Assembly (NCBI GenBank): GCA_963826695.1
Contig: CAWGXZ010000009.1
Location: 182,000 to 245,999, forward strand
Reading direction: 5' to 3'
DNA from: CAWGXZ01 sp963826695
Lineage (GTDB): Bacteria > Pseudomonadota > Gammaproteobacteria > Burkholderiales > Burkholderiaceae_C
Length of the DNA stretch: 64,000 nt
The notes below the pieces were generated by a model, which was not told the origin of the DNA, did no database searches, and worked only from the letters and a program-made list of their open reading frames with translations. Positions 9,292 to 18,119 of this stretch are shown in pieces (within the stretch, counting starts at the first letter, position 1; each line of letters begins with the position of its first letter). The position numbers were made by a program, and so were the translations under genes.

Positions 9292-10602
9292 ATGGCGGTG
9301 AGCGCCGCGGGTGACGTAAACGGCGACGGTTTCGACGACGTCATCGTCGGCGCCTACCGCGCCGGTGCCCTCAACAACGCAAAGGCCGATGCAGGCGAGT
9401 CTTACGTGATCTTCGGCAGCTCCGCCGGAATCGCCAACGTGAACCTCGGCACGCTGCCTTCGTCGCAAGGCTTTCGCATCCTGGGCGCGGATGTCCTCGA
9501 CTACTCGGGCTTCTCCGTCAGTTCGGCGGGCGACCTAAACGGCGACGGATTCGATGATCTGATCGTCGGCGCCGAGTACGCCAATGGCCCCGGAAATGCA
9601 AGGCGGTATGCGGGCGAGTCTTACGTGGTCTTCGGCAAGGCGGGCGGATTCACCGACGTCGACTTGAACACGCTGACATCGTCCCAGGGCTTCCGAATCA
9701 TCGGCGGTGATGCGGAAGACCAATTGGCAAGGTCGGTCAGTTCCGCTGGCGACGTGAACGCCGATGGCTTCGACGACCTCATCGTCGGTGCTCGCTATGG
9801 CGACTCGGCGGGCAATGCAAAACTCGATGCAGGTGAGGCCTACCTGCTCTTCGGCCGGGCGAGCGGACTCGGCGACATCGATTTGTCTGCGCTCACGCCG
9901 GACCGTGGTCTCGCGATCTTCGGTGCGGCTGCCGGCGACCTCGCAGGACGCTCGGTGAGCGCCGCTGGTGACGTCAACGGCGACGGCTTCGACGACGTGG
10001 TCATCGGTGCTCCCGGCGCCCGCCCGGGAGCGAGTGATGAGTCTGGTGGCGAGTCGTATGTCGTCTTCGGCGGGAACTTCGCCGGTACGGTGACCCATCT
10101 GGGGAATCCGGGCGCCAATACGCTCACCGGAACGTCCGCGGCCGAGACCTTCGTCGGCGGGCTCGGAAACGACACGATGATCGGCAACGGCGGCGCCGAT
10201 GTCTTTCATGGCGGCGCCGGCAACGACATCATCGGCATTTCGGGCGCCAACTTCTTTCACGTCGATGGTGGATCGGGCTTCGACACGCTGCAACTCGTCG
10301 GCTCTGCAATTGCACTCAACCTGACGGCGATCGCCAACAACAAGATCAACGGCATCGAGAAAATCGATCTCACGGGCAGCGGCAACAACTCGCTGACGCT
10401 CAATATCTCTGATTTGCTCGACCTGTCGGACACCAGCAATACCTTGTTCGTGAGCGGCAACGCCGGCGACGTTGTGAATTCCACCGGCCAAGGCTGGGTC
10501 AACGGGGGTACTCTCGTGAGTGATGGTCACACCTACACCAACTATGCCAACGGACTGGCCCAGTTGCTGGTCGAGGTGGGTATGACCGGAAACGTGAGTT
10601 GA
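9292..10602 (+). CDS. adhesin C-terminal part: FG-GAP repeats 4-7 and terminal RTX domain
   Basis: Continuation of the adhesin in the +1 frame; the ATG at 9292 is internal and the true junction is near 9266. It completes seven FG-GAP blades (GMAVSAAGDVNGDGF, then blades with DLNGDGF, DVNADGF and DVNGDGF), as expected for a closed seven-bladed integrin-alpha-like beta-propeller. RTX-like GGLGNDTMIGNGGADVFHGG and GGAGNDIIG follow, then a Val/Thr/Asn-rich tail typical of type I secretion signals. The corrected gene spans 4245-10602. Blade 6 has Ala for Gly in its Ca loop (NADG). The next gene's start overlaps this stop, implying translational coupling. Confidence 0.85.
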   Translation: MAVSAAGDVNGDGFDDVIVGAYRAGALNNAKADAGESYVIFGSSAGIANVNLGTLPSSQGFRILGADVLDYSGFSVSSAGDLNGDGFDDLIVGAEYANGPGNARRYAGESYVVFGKAGGFTDVDLNTLTSSQGFRIIGGDAEDQLARSVSSAGDVNADGFDDLIVGARYGDSAGNAKLDAGEAYLLFGRASGLGDIDLSALTPDRGLAIFGAAAGDLAGRSVSAAGDVNGDGFDDVVIGAPGARPGASDESGGESYVVFGGNFAGTVTHLGNPGANTLTGTSAAETFVGGLGNDTMIGNGGADVFHGGAGNDIIGISGANFFHVDGGSGFDTLQLVGSAIALNLTAIANNKINGIEKIDLTGSGNNSLTLNISDLLDLSDTSNTLFVSGNAGDVVNSTGQGWVNGGTLVSDGHTYTNYANGLAQLLVEVGMTGNVS

Positions 10603-11705
10603 CGCCTGCGCCGAGGGCCCTCGAAGCCGGCGAGTGGGCCGGGGTCGAGGGCGCAGTTCCATCGCAACCGCAGGTCGAGCTGACTGGATCGCGCCAGTTC
10701 ACCTCCTGGCTGCACGAGCAGAACGCAAGCCTTGCTTTCACAACCTACCAGAGCGGCAAGCTGTTTCTGATCGGGCTGGGGGGCGACGGGCGGTTGTCGG
10801 TGTTCGAGCGCACCTTCAACCGGTGCATGGGCCTGTGGGGCGATGGGCAGACGCTCTACATGAGCACGCTCTATCAGCTCTGGCGTTTCGAGAACGCGCT
10901 CGGGCCGGGCGATAACCACAACGGTTACGACCGGCTCTATGTGCCGCGCCTCGCGTGGACCACCGGCGACGTCGACGCACACGACGTCACCGTCGACGCC
11001 GAAGGGCGCGTGGTGTTCGTCAACACCCTGTTTTCATGCCTCGCGACGGTCAGCGAACGCCACAGCTTCGTGCCGCTGTGGCAGCCGCCGTTCGTCACCA
11101 AGCTTGCCGCCGAGGACCGCTGCCACCTCAACGGCCTCGCGCTCGAAGGCGGTGCTGCGGCATACGTCACCGCGGTTGGACGCAGCGATGCGCATGAAGC
11201 CTGGCGCGACCACCGCCGCAACGGTGGCGTGGTGATCGATGTGCGCAGCAACGAGATCGTGCTGGACGGGTTGTCGATGCCGCATTCGCCGCGCGTGCAC
11301 CAGGGCAAGCTCTGGCTGCTCGATTCTGGCAACGGCAACTTCGGCTATCTCGACGTCGCGCGAGGCCGCTTCGAGCCGGTCGCATTCTGCCCGGGCTATG
11401 CACGAGGTCTGACCTTCATCGGCGATTTCGCCGTCATTGGACTTTCGCGGTCGCGCGAAAACAAGACCTTCAGCGGCCTCGCCCTCGACGATCGCCTGCG
11501 CGAAAAAAACATCGAGGGCCGGTGCCAGTTGCAGGTGGTCGACCTCAAGCGCGGCGACGTCGTTCACTCGCTGCGGATCGAAGGTGCCGTGTCGGAACTC
11601 TATGACGTGGTGACGCTTCCCGGCGTGCGCCGCCCGACTGCGCTGGGCTTCAAGAGCGACGAGATCCGGCGCATCGTCTCGGTAGGACCTGCGGCCCGCC
11701 CGTGA
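10599..11705 (+). CDS. TIGR03032-type conserved protein of unknown function
   Basis: 368-aa protein that I recognise as the TIGR03032 (DUF4915) family by its series of WxF/Y strand motifs: FTSWLHEQNASLAFTTYQ, CMGLWGDGQTLYMS, VNTLFSCLATV, CHLNGLAL, PHSPRVHQGKLWLLDSG and GYARGLTF. The fold is probably a beta-propeller; there is no signal peptide. The best start is a TTG at 10599 whose last bases overlap the adhesin stop (TTGA). No enzyme activity is established to my knowledge. The tight coupling to the adhesin suggests a role in its maturation, modification or regulation (inference). Confidence 0.75.
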   Translation: MTPAPRALEAGEWAGVEGAVPSQPQVELTGSRQFTSWLHEQNASLAFTTYQSGKLFLIGLGGDGRLSVFERTFNRCMGLWGDGQTLYMSTLYQLWRFENALGPGDNHNGYDRLYVPRLAWTTGDVDAHDVTVDAEGRVVFVNTLFSCLATVSERHSFVPLWQPPFVTKLAAEDRCHLNGLALEGGAAAYVTAVGRSDAHEAWRDHRRNGGVVIDVRSNEIVLDGLSMPHSPRVHQGKLWLLDSGNGNFGYLDVARGRFEPVAFCPGYARGLTFIGDFAVIGLSRSRENKTFSGLALDDRLREKNIEGRCQLQVVDLKRGDVVHSLRIEGAVSELYDVVTLPGVRRPTALGFKSDEIRRIVSVGPAARP

Positions 11706-11742
11706 AACTGAGCGATGCACGCTTAGAGCTTGCAAGCCGCCG

Positions 11743-12369
11743 ATGAATCGGGTCGTCTGGCACGAGCCGTTGGTCACGCGCGCGCAGCGCCAAGCTGCCA
11801 ATGGGCACAAACCCGCCGTGATCTGGTTCACCGGACTGCCCGGTGCGGGGAAATCGACCGTGGCGCACGAGGTCGAGCAAAGGCTCTTCGCCCGCCAGTG
11901 CAGGACCTTCGTTCTCGATGGCGACAACGTTCGGCATGGCCTGTGTGCCGGATTGGGATTCAGCGAAGGCGACCGCCAGGAAAACATACGCCGCGTCGGG
12001 GAAGTGGCGAAGCTGTTTCGCGACGCCGGAATGATCGTGCTGGCGGCCTTCGTCTCGCCGACGCAAGCAAGCCGTGCGCAGGTTAGAGCGATGGTTGCGC
12101 CAGACGCATTCATCGAGGTTCATTGCAAATGCCCAGTCGAGGTCTGCGAGGAGCGCGACCCCAAGGGCTTCTATGCACTGGCCCGAAAGGGCGAAATCGC
12201 GCACTACACCGGTGTCTCGGCGCCCTATGAAGAACCCCTCGCGCCAGAGCTCGTGATCGACACGGCAGCCCAGACGGTTGCTTCCTGCACGGAACAGGTG
12301 ATTCAGCTGCTCGAGCGCTTGCGTATCATTGCCCCGCAGGCCGCTTCGAACTCCAAATTCGCCGAATAG
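11743..12369 (+). CDS. cysC: adenylyl-sulfate (APS) kinase
   Basis: Phosphorylates adenosine 5'-phosphosulfate with ATP to give PAPS, the universal sulfate donor; cytoplasmic. 208 aa, full length. The P-loop GLPGAGKST lies at about residues 31-39, the substrate region FVLDGDNVRHGL at about 57-68, and the lid part GFYALARKGEIAHYTGVS follows around 145-160. It is a stand-alone kinase, not fused to CysN. No cysND or cysH is nearby, so it may supply PAPS for sulfation rather than assimilation, possibly linked to the adhesin or surface glycans (inference). It lies 37 bases after the TIGR03032 gene. Confidence 0.9.
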   Translation: MNRVVWHEPLVTRAQRQAANGHKPAVIWFTGLPGAGKSTVAHEVEQRLFARQCRTFVLDGDNVRHGLCAGLGFSEGDRQENIRRVGEVAKLFRDAGMIVLAAFVSPTQASRAQVRAMVAPDAFIEVHCKCPVEVCEERDPKGFYALARKGEIAHYTGVSAPYEEPLAPELVIDTAAQTVASCTEQVIQLLERLRIIAPQAASNSKFAE

Positions 12370-12453
12370 GCCACCCGGGCGGTAGATTGCACGCAGCGCG
12401 CACCTCGGCGTCGGATCGTTACGACACTCGAGCAGCGGGCAACCGAGAACCGC

Positions 12454-13350
12454 TCAACCCGGCACCGCTTCGCCGCCGAGCGCGTCGATCAGGTCGGGCA
12501 GCAGTCGGCTGATCTCGCCGGTGGCGATGGCGGCGTCGGCATCGAAACCGTCGTCGCCGGCCGGGCTCGCGCCGTCGAAGACGACGTCGAGGAAGTTCAG
12601 CTTCTTGATCTGCAGCGTGTCGGTCAGGACGAACGAGATGCGGTCGCTCCAGGTCATCGCCAGCTGCGTCGGCAGCTTGCCCTGGGCGATGTGCTGGCCG
12701 ACCTCGTCGATGTCGAGCGTGTGGCGGGCGTAGCGCACCACCGAGCGGGTTTCGTCGCTCGACTTCAGCTCGCACTCGCGGTCGACGCTGAAGCCGGCCG
12801 GCGCCTCGCGGCTGGCAAGCCACTCGGACATCGCGGCACTGGCCGACGAGGTCGTCTGCAACAGGCGCACCGCCAGGCCGTCGAGCGCCTTGACCAGCGC
12901 GCTGGCGACCTCATCGGCGCGGCTCTGGCTGCTGCTGCCGACGACCAGGGTGCGCTGCGCCGGATCGAGCCACACCGCCAGCGCCGACTGCCGGGTGAAG
13001 GCCATCGGCAGCAGTTCGAGGACGGCCTGCTCGCGCAGCTCCTTGGTTTGCTTGCGGCCCGGCTTGAAGCCGCTTTCGGCCTCGATGCGCTGCGCCAGTT
13101 CCTCGACGCGACGCTTGACGACCGAGCCGGGCAGCACCTTTTTCTCGGTCTGCCAGCGCAGCAGCAGCTGGCCGCCGACCGATTCGACCAGCGGCGCATG
13201 CGCCTCGCCGCGCGGCGGCGTCCAGCCGGCCGATTGCTCCTGCGACGGCGAGCATTCGACGAAGCAGCCCTTCTGCAGCGCCGCTTCGATCGCTCCCAGG
13301 TCGACGGACCAGCCGGGTGCGATGCGGTAGACGGTGACGTTCTTGAACAC
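12454..13350 (-). CDS. rdgC: recombination-associated protein RdgC
   Basis: RdgC is a DNA-binding ring protein that modulates RecA filaments and binds the nucleoid. 298 aa, normal length. The N-terminus MFKNVTVYRI is diagnostic, followed by FVECSPSQEQSAGW and the conserved RRVEELAQRIEAESG segment (about 80-100). The C-terminal PLG-type ending is only loosely kept. It is transcribed alone, convergent to cysC and divergent from the amidohydrolase at 13570. A housekeeping gene, probably marking chromosomal backbone between accessory blocks. Confidence 0.93.
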   Translation of the reverse strand: MFKNVTVYRIAPGWSVDLGAIEAALQKGCFVECSPSQEQSAGWTPPRGEAHAPLVESVGGQLLLRWQTEKKVLPGSVVKRRVEELAQRIEAESGFKPGRKQTKELREQAVLELLPMAFTRQSALAVWLDPAQRTLVVGSSSQSRADEVASALVKALDGLAVRLLQTTSSASAAMSEWLASREAPAGFSVDRECELKSSDETRSVVRYARHTLDIDEVGQHIAQGKLPTQLAMTWSDRISFVLTDTLQIKKLNFLDVVFDGASPAGDDGFDADAAIATGEISRLLPDLIDALGGEAVPG

Positions 13351-13569
13351 GGATTTCCTCTTGGATCGTTGAAATGAATTTGCCTGCCGCGGGCCGGTGC
13401 GCCGCGCTGCAGGCGCCTGGCAGGCCGGTGTCGCAGCCGCGGCGGTACCGGCCTGCCGAGCGGCGTGAACATGCCGCGCTTCCCTTGCGCAGCGGGCGGG
13501 AAGTATCGGCGCAGTCGCCTCGGCCCGTGGCCGCCGCAGAATGCGCGTTGTTCAGCTGCTGCCGACACC

Positions 13570-14442
13570 ATGCCCGAGATCTCGTCCCCGCAATCCCGCC
13601 GAGCGGCCCTGCCGCCGGGCTCGTGCAATGCGCACGTCCATGTCTTCGGGCCGCGCGAGCGCTTTCCGTACGCTGCCGGCGCCAGCTTCGTCCCGGAAGT
13701 GGACGCGCCGAAGGAGGCGCTCTACGCGCTCAACGACGGTCTCGGGCTGCAACGTTGCGTGGTGGTGCAGTCGACCTGTCACGGCCTCGACAACTCGGCA
13801 ACCGAAGACGCGGTACGCGGCCGCGCCGGCAGCTACGTCGGCGTGGCCCTGGTGCCGACCGATGTGGCCGACTCCGAACTGCGCCGGCTCGATGCGGCAG
13901 GTTTCCGCGCTGCCCGCTTCAACTACATGGCGCACCTCGGCGCGCGCACGCCGGCGGACGAGGTGATCGCGCTTGCCAGGCGCCTCGAGCCGCTCGGCTG
14001 GCACCTGCAGATCCATTTCGACGCCTCGCTGATCGACGAACTGACGCCGATGCTCAGGCGCTCGCCGGTGCCGGTGGTGATCGACCACATGGGCCGCATC
14101 GATGCGTCGCTCGGCATGCAGCAACCGGCCTTCGATTCGCTGCGCCGCCTGCTCGAAGACGAGCGCTTCTGGGTCAAGGTCAGCGGCTGCGACCGGGCCT
14201 CGCGGCAGGGTCCGCCGTATGCCGACGCAGTGCCGTTCGCCCGCCGGCTGGTGACGCAGTTTCCGACCCGCACGCTGTGGGGCACCGACTGGCCGCATCC
14301 GAACATCGCCGGCCCGGTTCCAGACGACCTGGCGCTGGCTGCGCTGTTGCAAGAAATCGCACCCGACGCAATGTCGCTGCAGCGCCTGCTGGTCGACAAC
14401 CCGGCCCGGCTGTACCGGTTCAGCAGCGCCGAAGCCGCATGA
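13570..14442 (+). CDS. amidohydrolase-2 family, PDC lactonase (LigI)-like
   Basis: TIM-barrel metal-dependent hydrolase of 290 aa. It has the N-terminal NAHVHVFGP metal motif (about residues 19-27), LQIHFD in the middle, VVIDHMGR (about 175) and the late GTDWPH (about 240) carrying the catalytic Asp. This set resembles 2-pyrone-4,6-dicarboxylate lactonase (LigI), which hydrolyses PDC in protocatechuate/gallate 4,5-cleavage. The true substrate is not settled, because the window's own protocatechuate route is 3,4-cleavage. The start at 13570 is chosen because upstream codons lack homology. A Bug receptor follows and could import the substrate. Confidence 0.75.
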   Translation: MPEISSPQSRRAALPPGSCNAHVHVFGPRERFPYAAGASFVPEVDAPKEALYALNDGLGLQRCVVVQSTCHGLDNSATEDAVRGRAGSYVGVALVPTDVADSELRRLDAAGFRAARFNYMAHLGARTPADEVIALARRLEPLGWHLQIHFDASLIDELTPMLRRSPVPVVIDHMGRIDASLGMQQPAFDSLRRLLEDERFWVKVSGCDRASRQGPPYADAVPFARRLVTQFPTRTLWGTDWPHPNIAGPVPDDLALAALLQEIAPDAMSLQRLLVDNPARLYRFSSAEAA

Positions 14443-14534
14443 ACCGTCGCTGCGCGAACCACGCGCTGCGATCATGCCCCCGGCTTCGCGATCCCCGATC
14501 CGCGACCCGCACCCCTTTCCGACTGGAGACATGA

Positions 14535-15504
14535 ATGAACAAGAGAAAACTGCTTCGCTGCACGCTCGCCGCGCTGGGCCTCGCCTGTGTCGGCGCCGGC
14601 GGCATTTGCCCAGGGAAAGACGACGCGGCTGATCGTCGCCTTCCCGCCCGGCGGGCCGGTCGACTTCGTCGCCCGGGCGCTGGCCGAGCAGCTCGGCCGG
14701 GAGCTGCAGCAGCAGGTCATCGTCGACAACAAGTCCGGCGCCAACGGCGCGATCGGCGCCGACGCGGTGGCGCGCTCGACGCCCGATGGAACCACGCTGT
14801 GGCTGACCAGCGTCGGTGCGGCGGCGGTCAACCAGGCGCTCTACGACAAGCTGCCCTACAACATGCAGCGCGACTTCGCGCCCGTGGCGCTGGTGGTCAA
14901 CAACGTCGAGGTGCTGGTCGTCAACCCGGCCGATCCGTCGAACACCGCGGCCGAGTTCGTCGCCGCGTCGAAAAAGCGCAAGGACCCGGCGCCGATGGCG
15001 TCGTCGGGCATCGGCAGCATCCCGCACCTGGCGATCGAGCAACTGCTCGACGCCAGCGGCGCCAACGTCATGCACGTTCCCTACAAGGGCGCAGCGCCGG
15101 CGATCACCGACGTGATGGGGGGTCAGGTGGCGGGCTTCTTCGGCGACATCCCCGGGCTGATCGGGCACATCCGCAGCGGCAAGCTGAAGGCGATCGGCAT
15201 TGCGTCGAACAAGCGCAGCGCGGTTCTGCCGACGGTGCCGACGCTGGCCGAGCAGGGCCTGGCCGGCGTCGACAGCAACAACTGGTATGCGCTGTTCGCG
15301 CCGGCGAAGACGCCGCCCGCCACCGTCGAGGCGCTGAGCCAGGCCGTGCGCCGCGCGCTGCAGACGCCGGCGCTGCGCGAACGGCTGCTCGCCACCGGCG
15401 CCGAGCCGGCGCCTTCGACGCCGCAGGAGCTGGCGACGCTGCTGCGCCAGGACAGCGACAAATGGGGCAAGCTGATCGTTGCCAGGAAGATCAAGGCCGA
15501 ATGA
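14535..15504 (+). CDS. Bug/TctC-family solute-binding protein, signal peptide frameshifted
   Basis: The mature receptor from about 14590 to 15504 is intact and typical: GKTTRLIVAFPPGGPVDF, VPYKGAAPAI, VLPTVPTLAEQG. Its export signal is split: MNKRKLLRCTLAALGLACVGA reads from ATG 14535, while the AFAQ cleavage region and mature protein read in another frame (usable GTG at 14587). A one-base change between about 14580 and 14610 joins them into a normal signal peptide. This is either a sequence error or a receptor that is no longer exported. It follows the LigI-like hydrolase in the same direction, so it probably binds that pathway's carboxylate. Confidence 0.75.
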
Positions 15505-15612
15505 TGAGCGACCCTTCCGCGATCCGTGTTCCGCTGGTCGAGCGGGTGGCGACCGTGGCCGCGTACAACATGGTGTCGCGACGGCTGGTCGCGCTTCAGG
15601 TAAGGCACTGAG

Positions 15613-16203
15613 ATGGACGACGAACAACCCCTGTTGATCAGTTTCGTGTGGCCGGAAGACCCGGCTGCACCCGGGCGGGCATTGGCAGCCCTCGGCGATG
15701 CGATCGCCCGGCCGGTGCTCTTTCGCAGCACCGATGGCGGCGAAGGCACCCTCTGGTGCAGCGCCGCCGGTTGCGCGATCGCCCCTTCGATGCTCGAAAC
15801 GATCCGGCAGCGCCTCGATGGCGAAGGACTCGCAGCGCCCCGCGCACGCGCCCTGCAACGCACCTTGCAGCTGACCGGTGCCAGTGCCGGGGCGGACGCC
15901 GGCTGGCGCTACGTCGTCGAAACCGACGTCCTGGCGGAACACGAGGTCGATTTCAACGCCTGGTACGACACCGAACATGCGCCTGGCCTTGCGGCGGTGC
16001 CTGGCACCGTCTGCGGCGCGCGCTACGTCGATCGCGCAGCGGGCGCCTCGCCGCGCTATCTTGCGGCCTACGACCTCACGGCGGCGGAGACGCTCGGCAG
16101 TCCTGCATGGCTGGCGGTGCGCGGCACCGACTGGAGCTCGCGCGTGCGGCCGACCTTCCGCAACACCAGGCGGACGATGTACCGACGCTGCCTGCCCCGT
16201 TGA
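15613..16203 (+). CDS. dimeric alpha/beta-barrel protein (DUF4286/EthD-like)
   Basis: 196-aa cytoplasmic protein with two ferredoxin-like halves. The second half carries the family signature FNAWYDTEHAPGLAAVPG (about residues 116-133) followed by RYV and LAAYDL. Such proteins often accompany ring-cleavage or hydroxylation genes and may act as small-molecule-binding accessory enzymes. It follows the Bug gene by about 108 bases; a 36-codon open frame in that gap (15501-15611) is not convincing. Convergent with the amidohydrolase at 16238. Function not established. Confidence 0.7.
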   Translation: MDDEQPLLISFVWPEDPAAPGRALAALGDAIARPVLFRSTDGGEGTLWCSAAGCAIAPSMLETIRQRLDGEGLAAPRARALQRTLQLTGASAGADAGWRYVVETDVLAEHEVDFNAWYDTEHAPGLAAVPGTVCGARYVDRAAGASPRYLAAYDLTAAETLGSPAWLAVRGTDWSSRVRPTFRNTRRTMYRRCLPR

Positions 16204-16237
16204 GCCCGGTCGATCCGCACGGCGGTCGCGTAATGCT

Positions 16238-17083
16238 TCAGCTGCATACGGACGGGTTGTCGAATCCGAACAGCCGGCGTGGCGTGTCCCACCACAGGCG
16301 GCGTCGTTCGGCCGGGTCGGGCAGGAGTTCGGCGATCGACTGCAGCAGCGGGCCGTAGTCGATCCGTTCGGCGACCCGCAGGAACGGCCAGTCGGAACCC
16401 CAGACGCAGGCGTCGAGACCGAAGGCATCGATCAGCGCCCGGACGTACGCGAGCACCGACGCGTCCGGGTAGGCGCTGCTGCCGAACTTGTGGAAGCCCG
16501 ACAGCTTGACCGCCACACGGCCTGTTTTCGCGAGTCCGAGCAGCGCGGCGAAGCCCGGCTGGTGCAGCCCCGCCGACGGCTGCGGCCGGCCGCAATGGTC
16601 GATGACCACGCGAACCCCGCTGCGCTCGAGCAGCGGCGCCAGGATCGGCAACTGGTTCGCCTCGACCTGCACCTGGGCAAACAGGTCCAGCGACGCCAGC
16701 CTGGCCAGCAGCGGCGCGCTGTCGAGATAGTGCTCGACGCCATGGTAGGTCGCATTCATCGCCACGCCGACGATGCCGGCGGATCGCAGCGACCGCAGCT
16801 CGCCCAGGCTGATGCTGTTGGCCACCACCGCGACGCCGCGGAAGCGGCCCCGACTGGACGCGATCGTGTCGAGCAGGCAGCGGTTGTCCTCACCGTAGCC
16901 CGAGTTCGGCCCGACCAGCAGCGCGTGGCGAACGCCATGTGCATCGAGCAGCCGATGCAGCTGCGCCGGCGTGCCCCGCTCGGCGCCGGCCGGGCGGAAT
17001 TTCGCGTCGGGGGCATAGGCAAACCGCTGCGGGTCGAAGACGTGGCAGTGGGCGTCGATCTTCGGCTCGTCGTGCAGGTTCAT
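16238..17083 (-). CDS. amidohydrolase-2 family, PDC lactonase-like (second copy)
   Basis: 281-aa TIM-barrel hydrolase with DAHCHVFDP (about residues 10-18), VVIDHCGRP (about 163-171) and GSDWPF (about 233). It is a diverged paralog of the gene at 13570, not a duplicate by DNA. It is last in the minus-strand run TetR - TRAP carrier - VOC protein - TIM-barrel dehydratase, so it probably acts on a lactone or carboxylate produced in that module. No signal peptide. The exact reaction is not predictable from sequence. Confidence 0.78.
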   Translation of the reverse strand: MNLHDEPKIDAHCHVFDPQRFAYAPDAKFRPAGAERGTPAQLHRLLDAHGVRHALLVGPNSGYGEDNRCLLDTIASSRGRFRGVAVVANSISLGELRSLRSAGIVGVAMNATYHGVEHYLDSAPLLARLASLDLFAQVQVEANQLPILAPLLERSGVRVVIDHCGRPQPSAGLHQPGFAALLGLAKTGRVAVKLSGFHKFGSSAYPDASVLAYVRALIDAFGLDACVWGSDWPFLRVAERIDYGPLLQSIAELLPDPAERRRLWWDTPRRLFGFDNPSVCS

Positions 17084-17203
17084 GGAGATCTTTGCGTGAT
17101 TCGAAGGCCGCTGGCATCGCCGCTGCCGCGTAAGCGGCCCTGCCAGCCGGGTGCCCGGGCGACTCGGCGGCCAGGCGGGCGCCAGCGCGATCGCGCCGTG
17201 ACC

Positions 17204-18109
17204 TCAGCCCCAGCCCGGCCGCTTCAGCCGCATCTGGCCGGGCAGCGGCACCGAGCGGCGCAGAACGTCCTCGCCGAGCCACTCGGCCGAGCGCTGCGCG
17301 CGTGCGGCGACGGTGGGCAGCGGCAGCTGCTGGTAGTCGTCGTTGAAGACCTCGAAGCTGTAGTCGCCGCGGTAGCCGAGCCGGTCGAGCCGCATCACCA
17401 GGTCGGCGACCTGCTCGCTGTGCACGCCTTCGCCCGGGAAGACGCGGAAGTGGCGCGCGGTCTCGATGCGCTCCTCGACCGAGCGGATTTCGGTCCACAT
17501 GAAGTCGGCCAGCTGGACCAGAAAGATCTTCTGCGGGTCGAGCAACTCGAGGTCGTCGAGGTCGGTCCTGGTGGCGAAGGTGTGGAACGAGTCGATTCCC
17601 ACGCCGAGGTTGGGCATGTCGGCGCGGCAGACGACATCCCAGGCATCCGGAAACTCATTGATCGTGCGGCCCCACGACAAGGCCTCGAACGCCACCTTGA
17701 TGCCGAGCGGCACGGCCAGCGTGGCCAGCTTGCGCAGGTCGCGGGCGACCGCCCCGGGGTCGTCGCTGGCATGCACCGAGGTCGACGAGCACATCAGCAG
17801 CACCGGCGCGCCGACGGCGCGGCACATCTCGAGCATCGACTTGGCGATGTCGACCTTGTAGTCGTGCAGGTGGCCGGAGAGTCCCTCGAAATCGCGCAGC
17901 ACCTGAAAGCCGGTGACCCGCAGGCCACTGGCACGCACGGTCCGCACCGCCGCATCGACGCCGTCGGCATGGCCGACGATGTCGCGCGCCGAAAGCATCA
18001 CCTGCGAAAAGCCCGCGTCGCGCATCGCGCGCAGCTTGTCGGGCAGCGATCCGGCCATGGAAATGGTGTCCATGCCGAAGTCGTCGATGTTGCCGGTGAA
18101 GCGGCTCAT
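17204..18109 (-). CDS. stand-alone dehydroshikimate-dehydratase-like TIM barrel
   Basis: 301-aa xylose-isomerase-like TIM barrel. It matches the N-terminal half of the fused QuiC protein at 23957-25867. All four expected metal ligands are present in matching motifs: Glu in FEALSWG (about 143), Asp in IDSFHT (about 174), Gln in VQLAD (about 200) and Glu in FEVFND (about 255). In family terms it would convert 3-dehydroshikimate to protocatechuate, or handle a related substrate. The VOC gene just upstream (10-base gap) matches the other half of the fused protein. Part of the TRAP operon. Confidence 0.82.
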   Translation of the reverse strand: MSRFTGNIDDFGMDTISMAGSLPDKLRAMRDAGFSQVMLSARDIVGHADGVDAAVRTVRASGLRVTGFQVLRDFEGLSGHLHDYKVDIAKSMLEMCRAVGAPVLLMCSSTSVHASDDPGAVARDLRKLATLAVPLGIKVAFEALSWGRTINEFPDAWDVVCRADMPNLGVGIDSFHTFATRTDLDDLELLDPQKIFLVQLADFMWTEIRSVEERIETARHFRVFPGEGVHSEQVADLVMRLDRLGYRGDYSFEVFNDDYQQLPLPTVAARAQRSAEWLGEDVLRRSVPLPGQMRLKRPGWG

Positions 18110-18119
18110 GGCGCGACCG

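Noticed and set aside
15501..15611. 36-codon open frame between the Bug gene and the DUF4286-like gene
   Set aside because: Start overlaps the previous stop, but the sequence has no recognisable feature and is too short to support.
13552..16428. 958-codon minus-strand open frame
   Set aside because: Covers genes with clear homology on the plus strand; no domain of its own.
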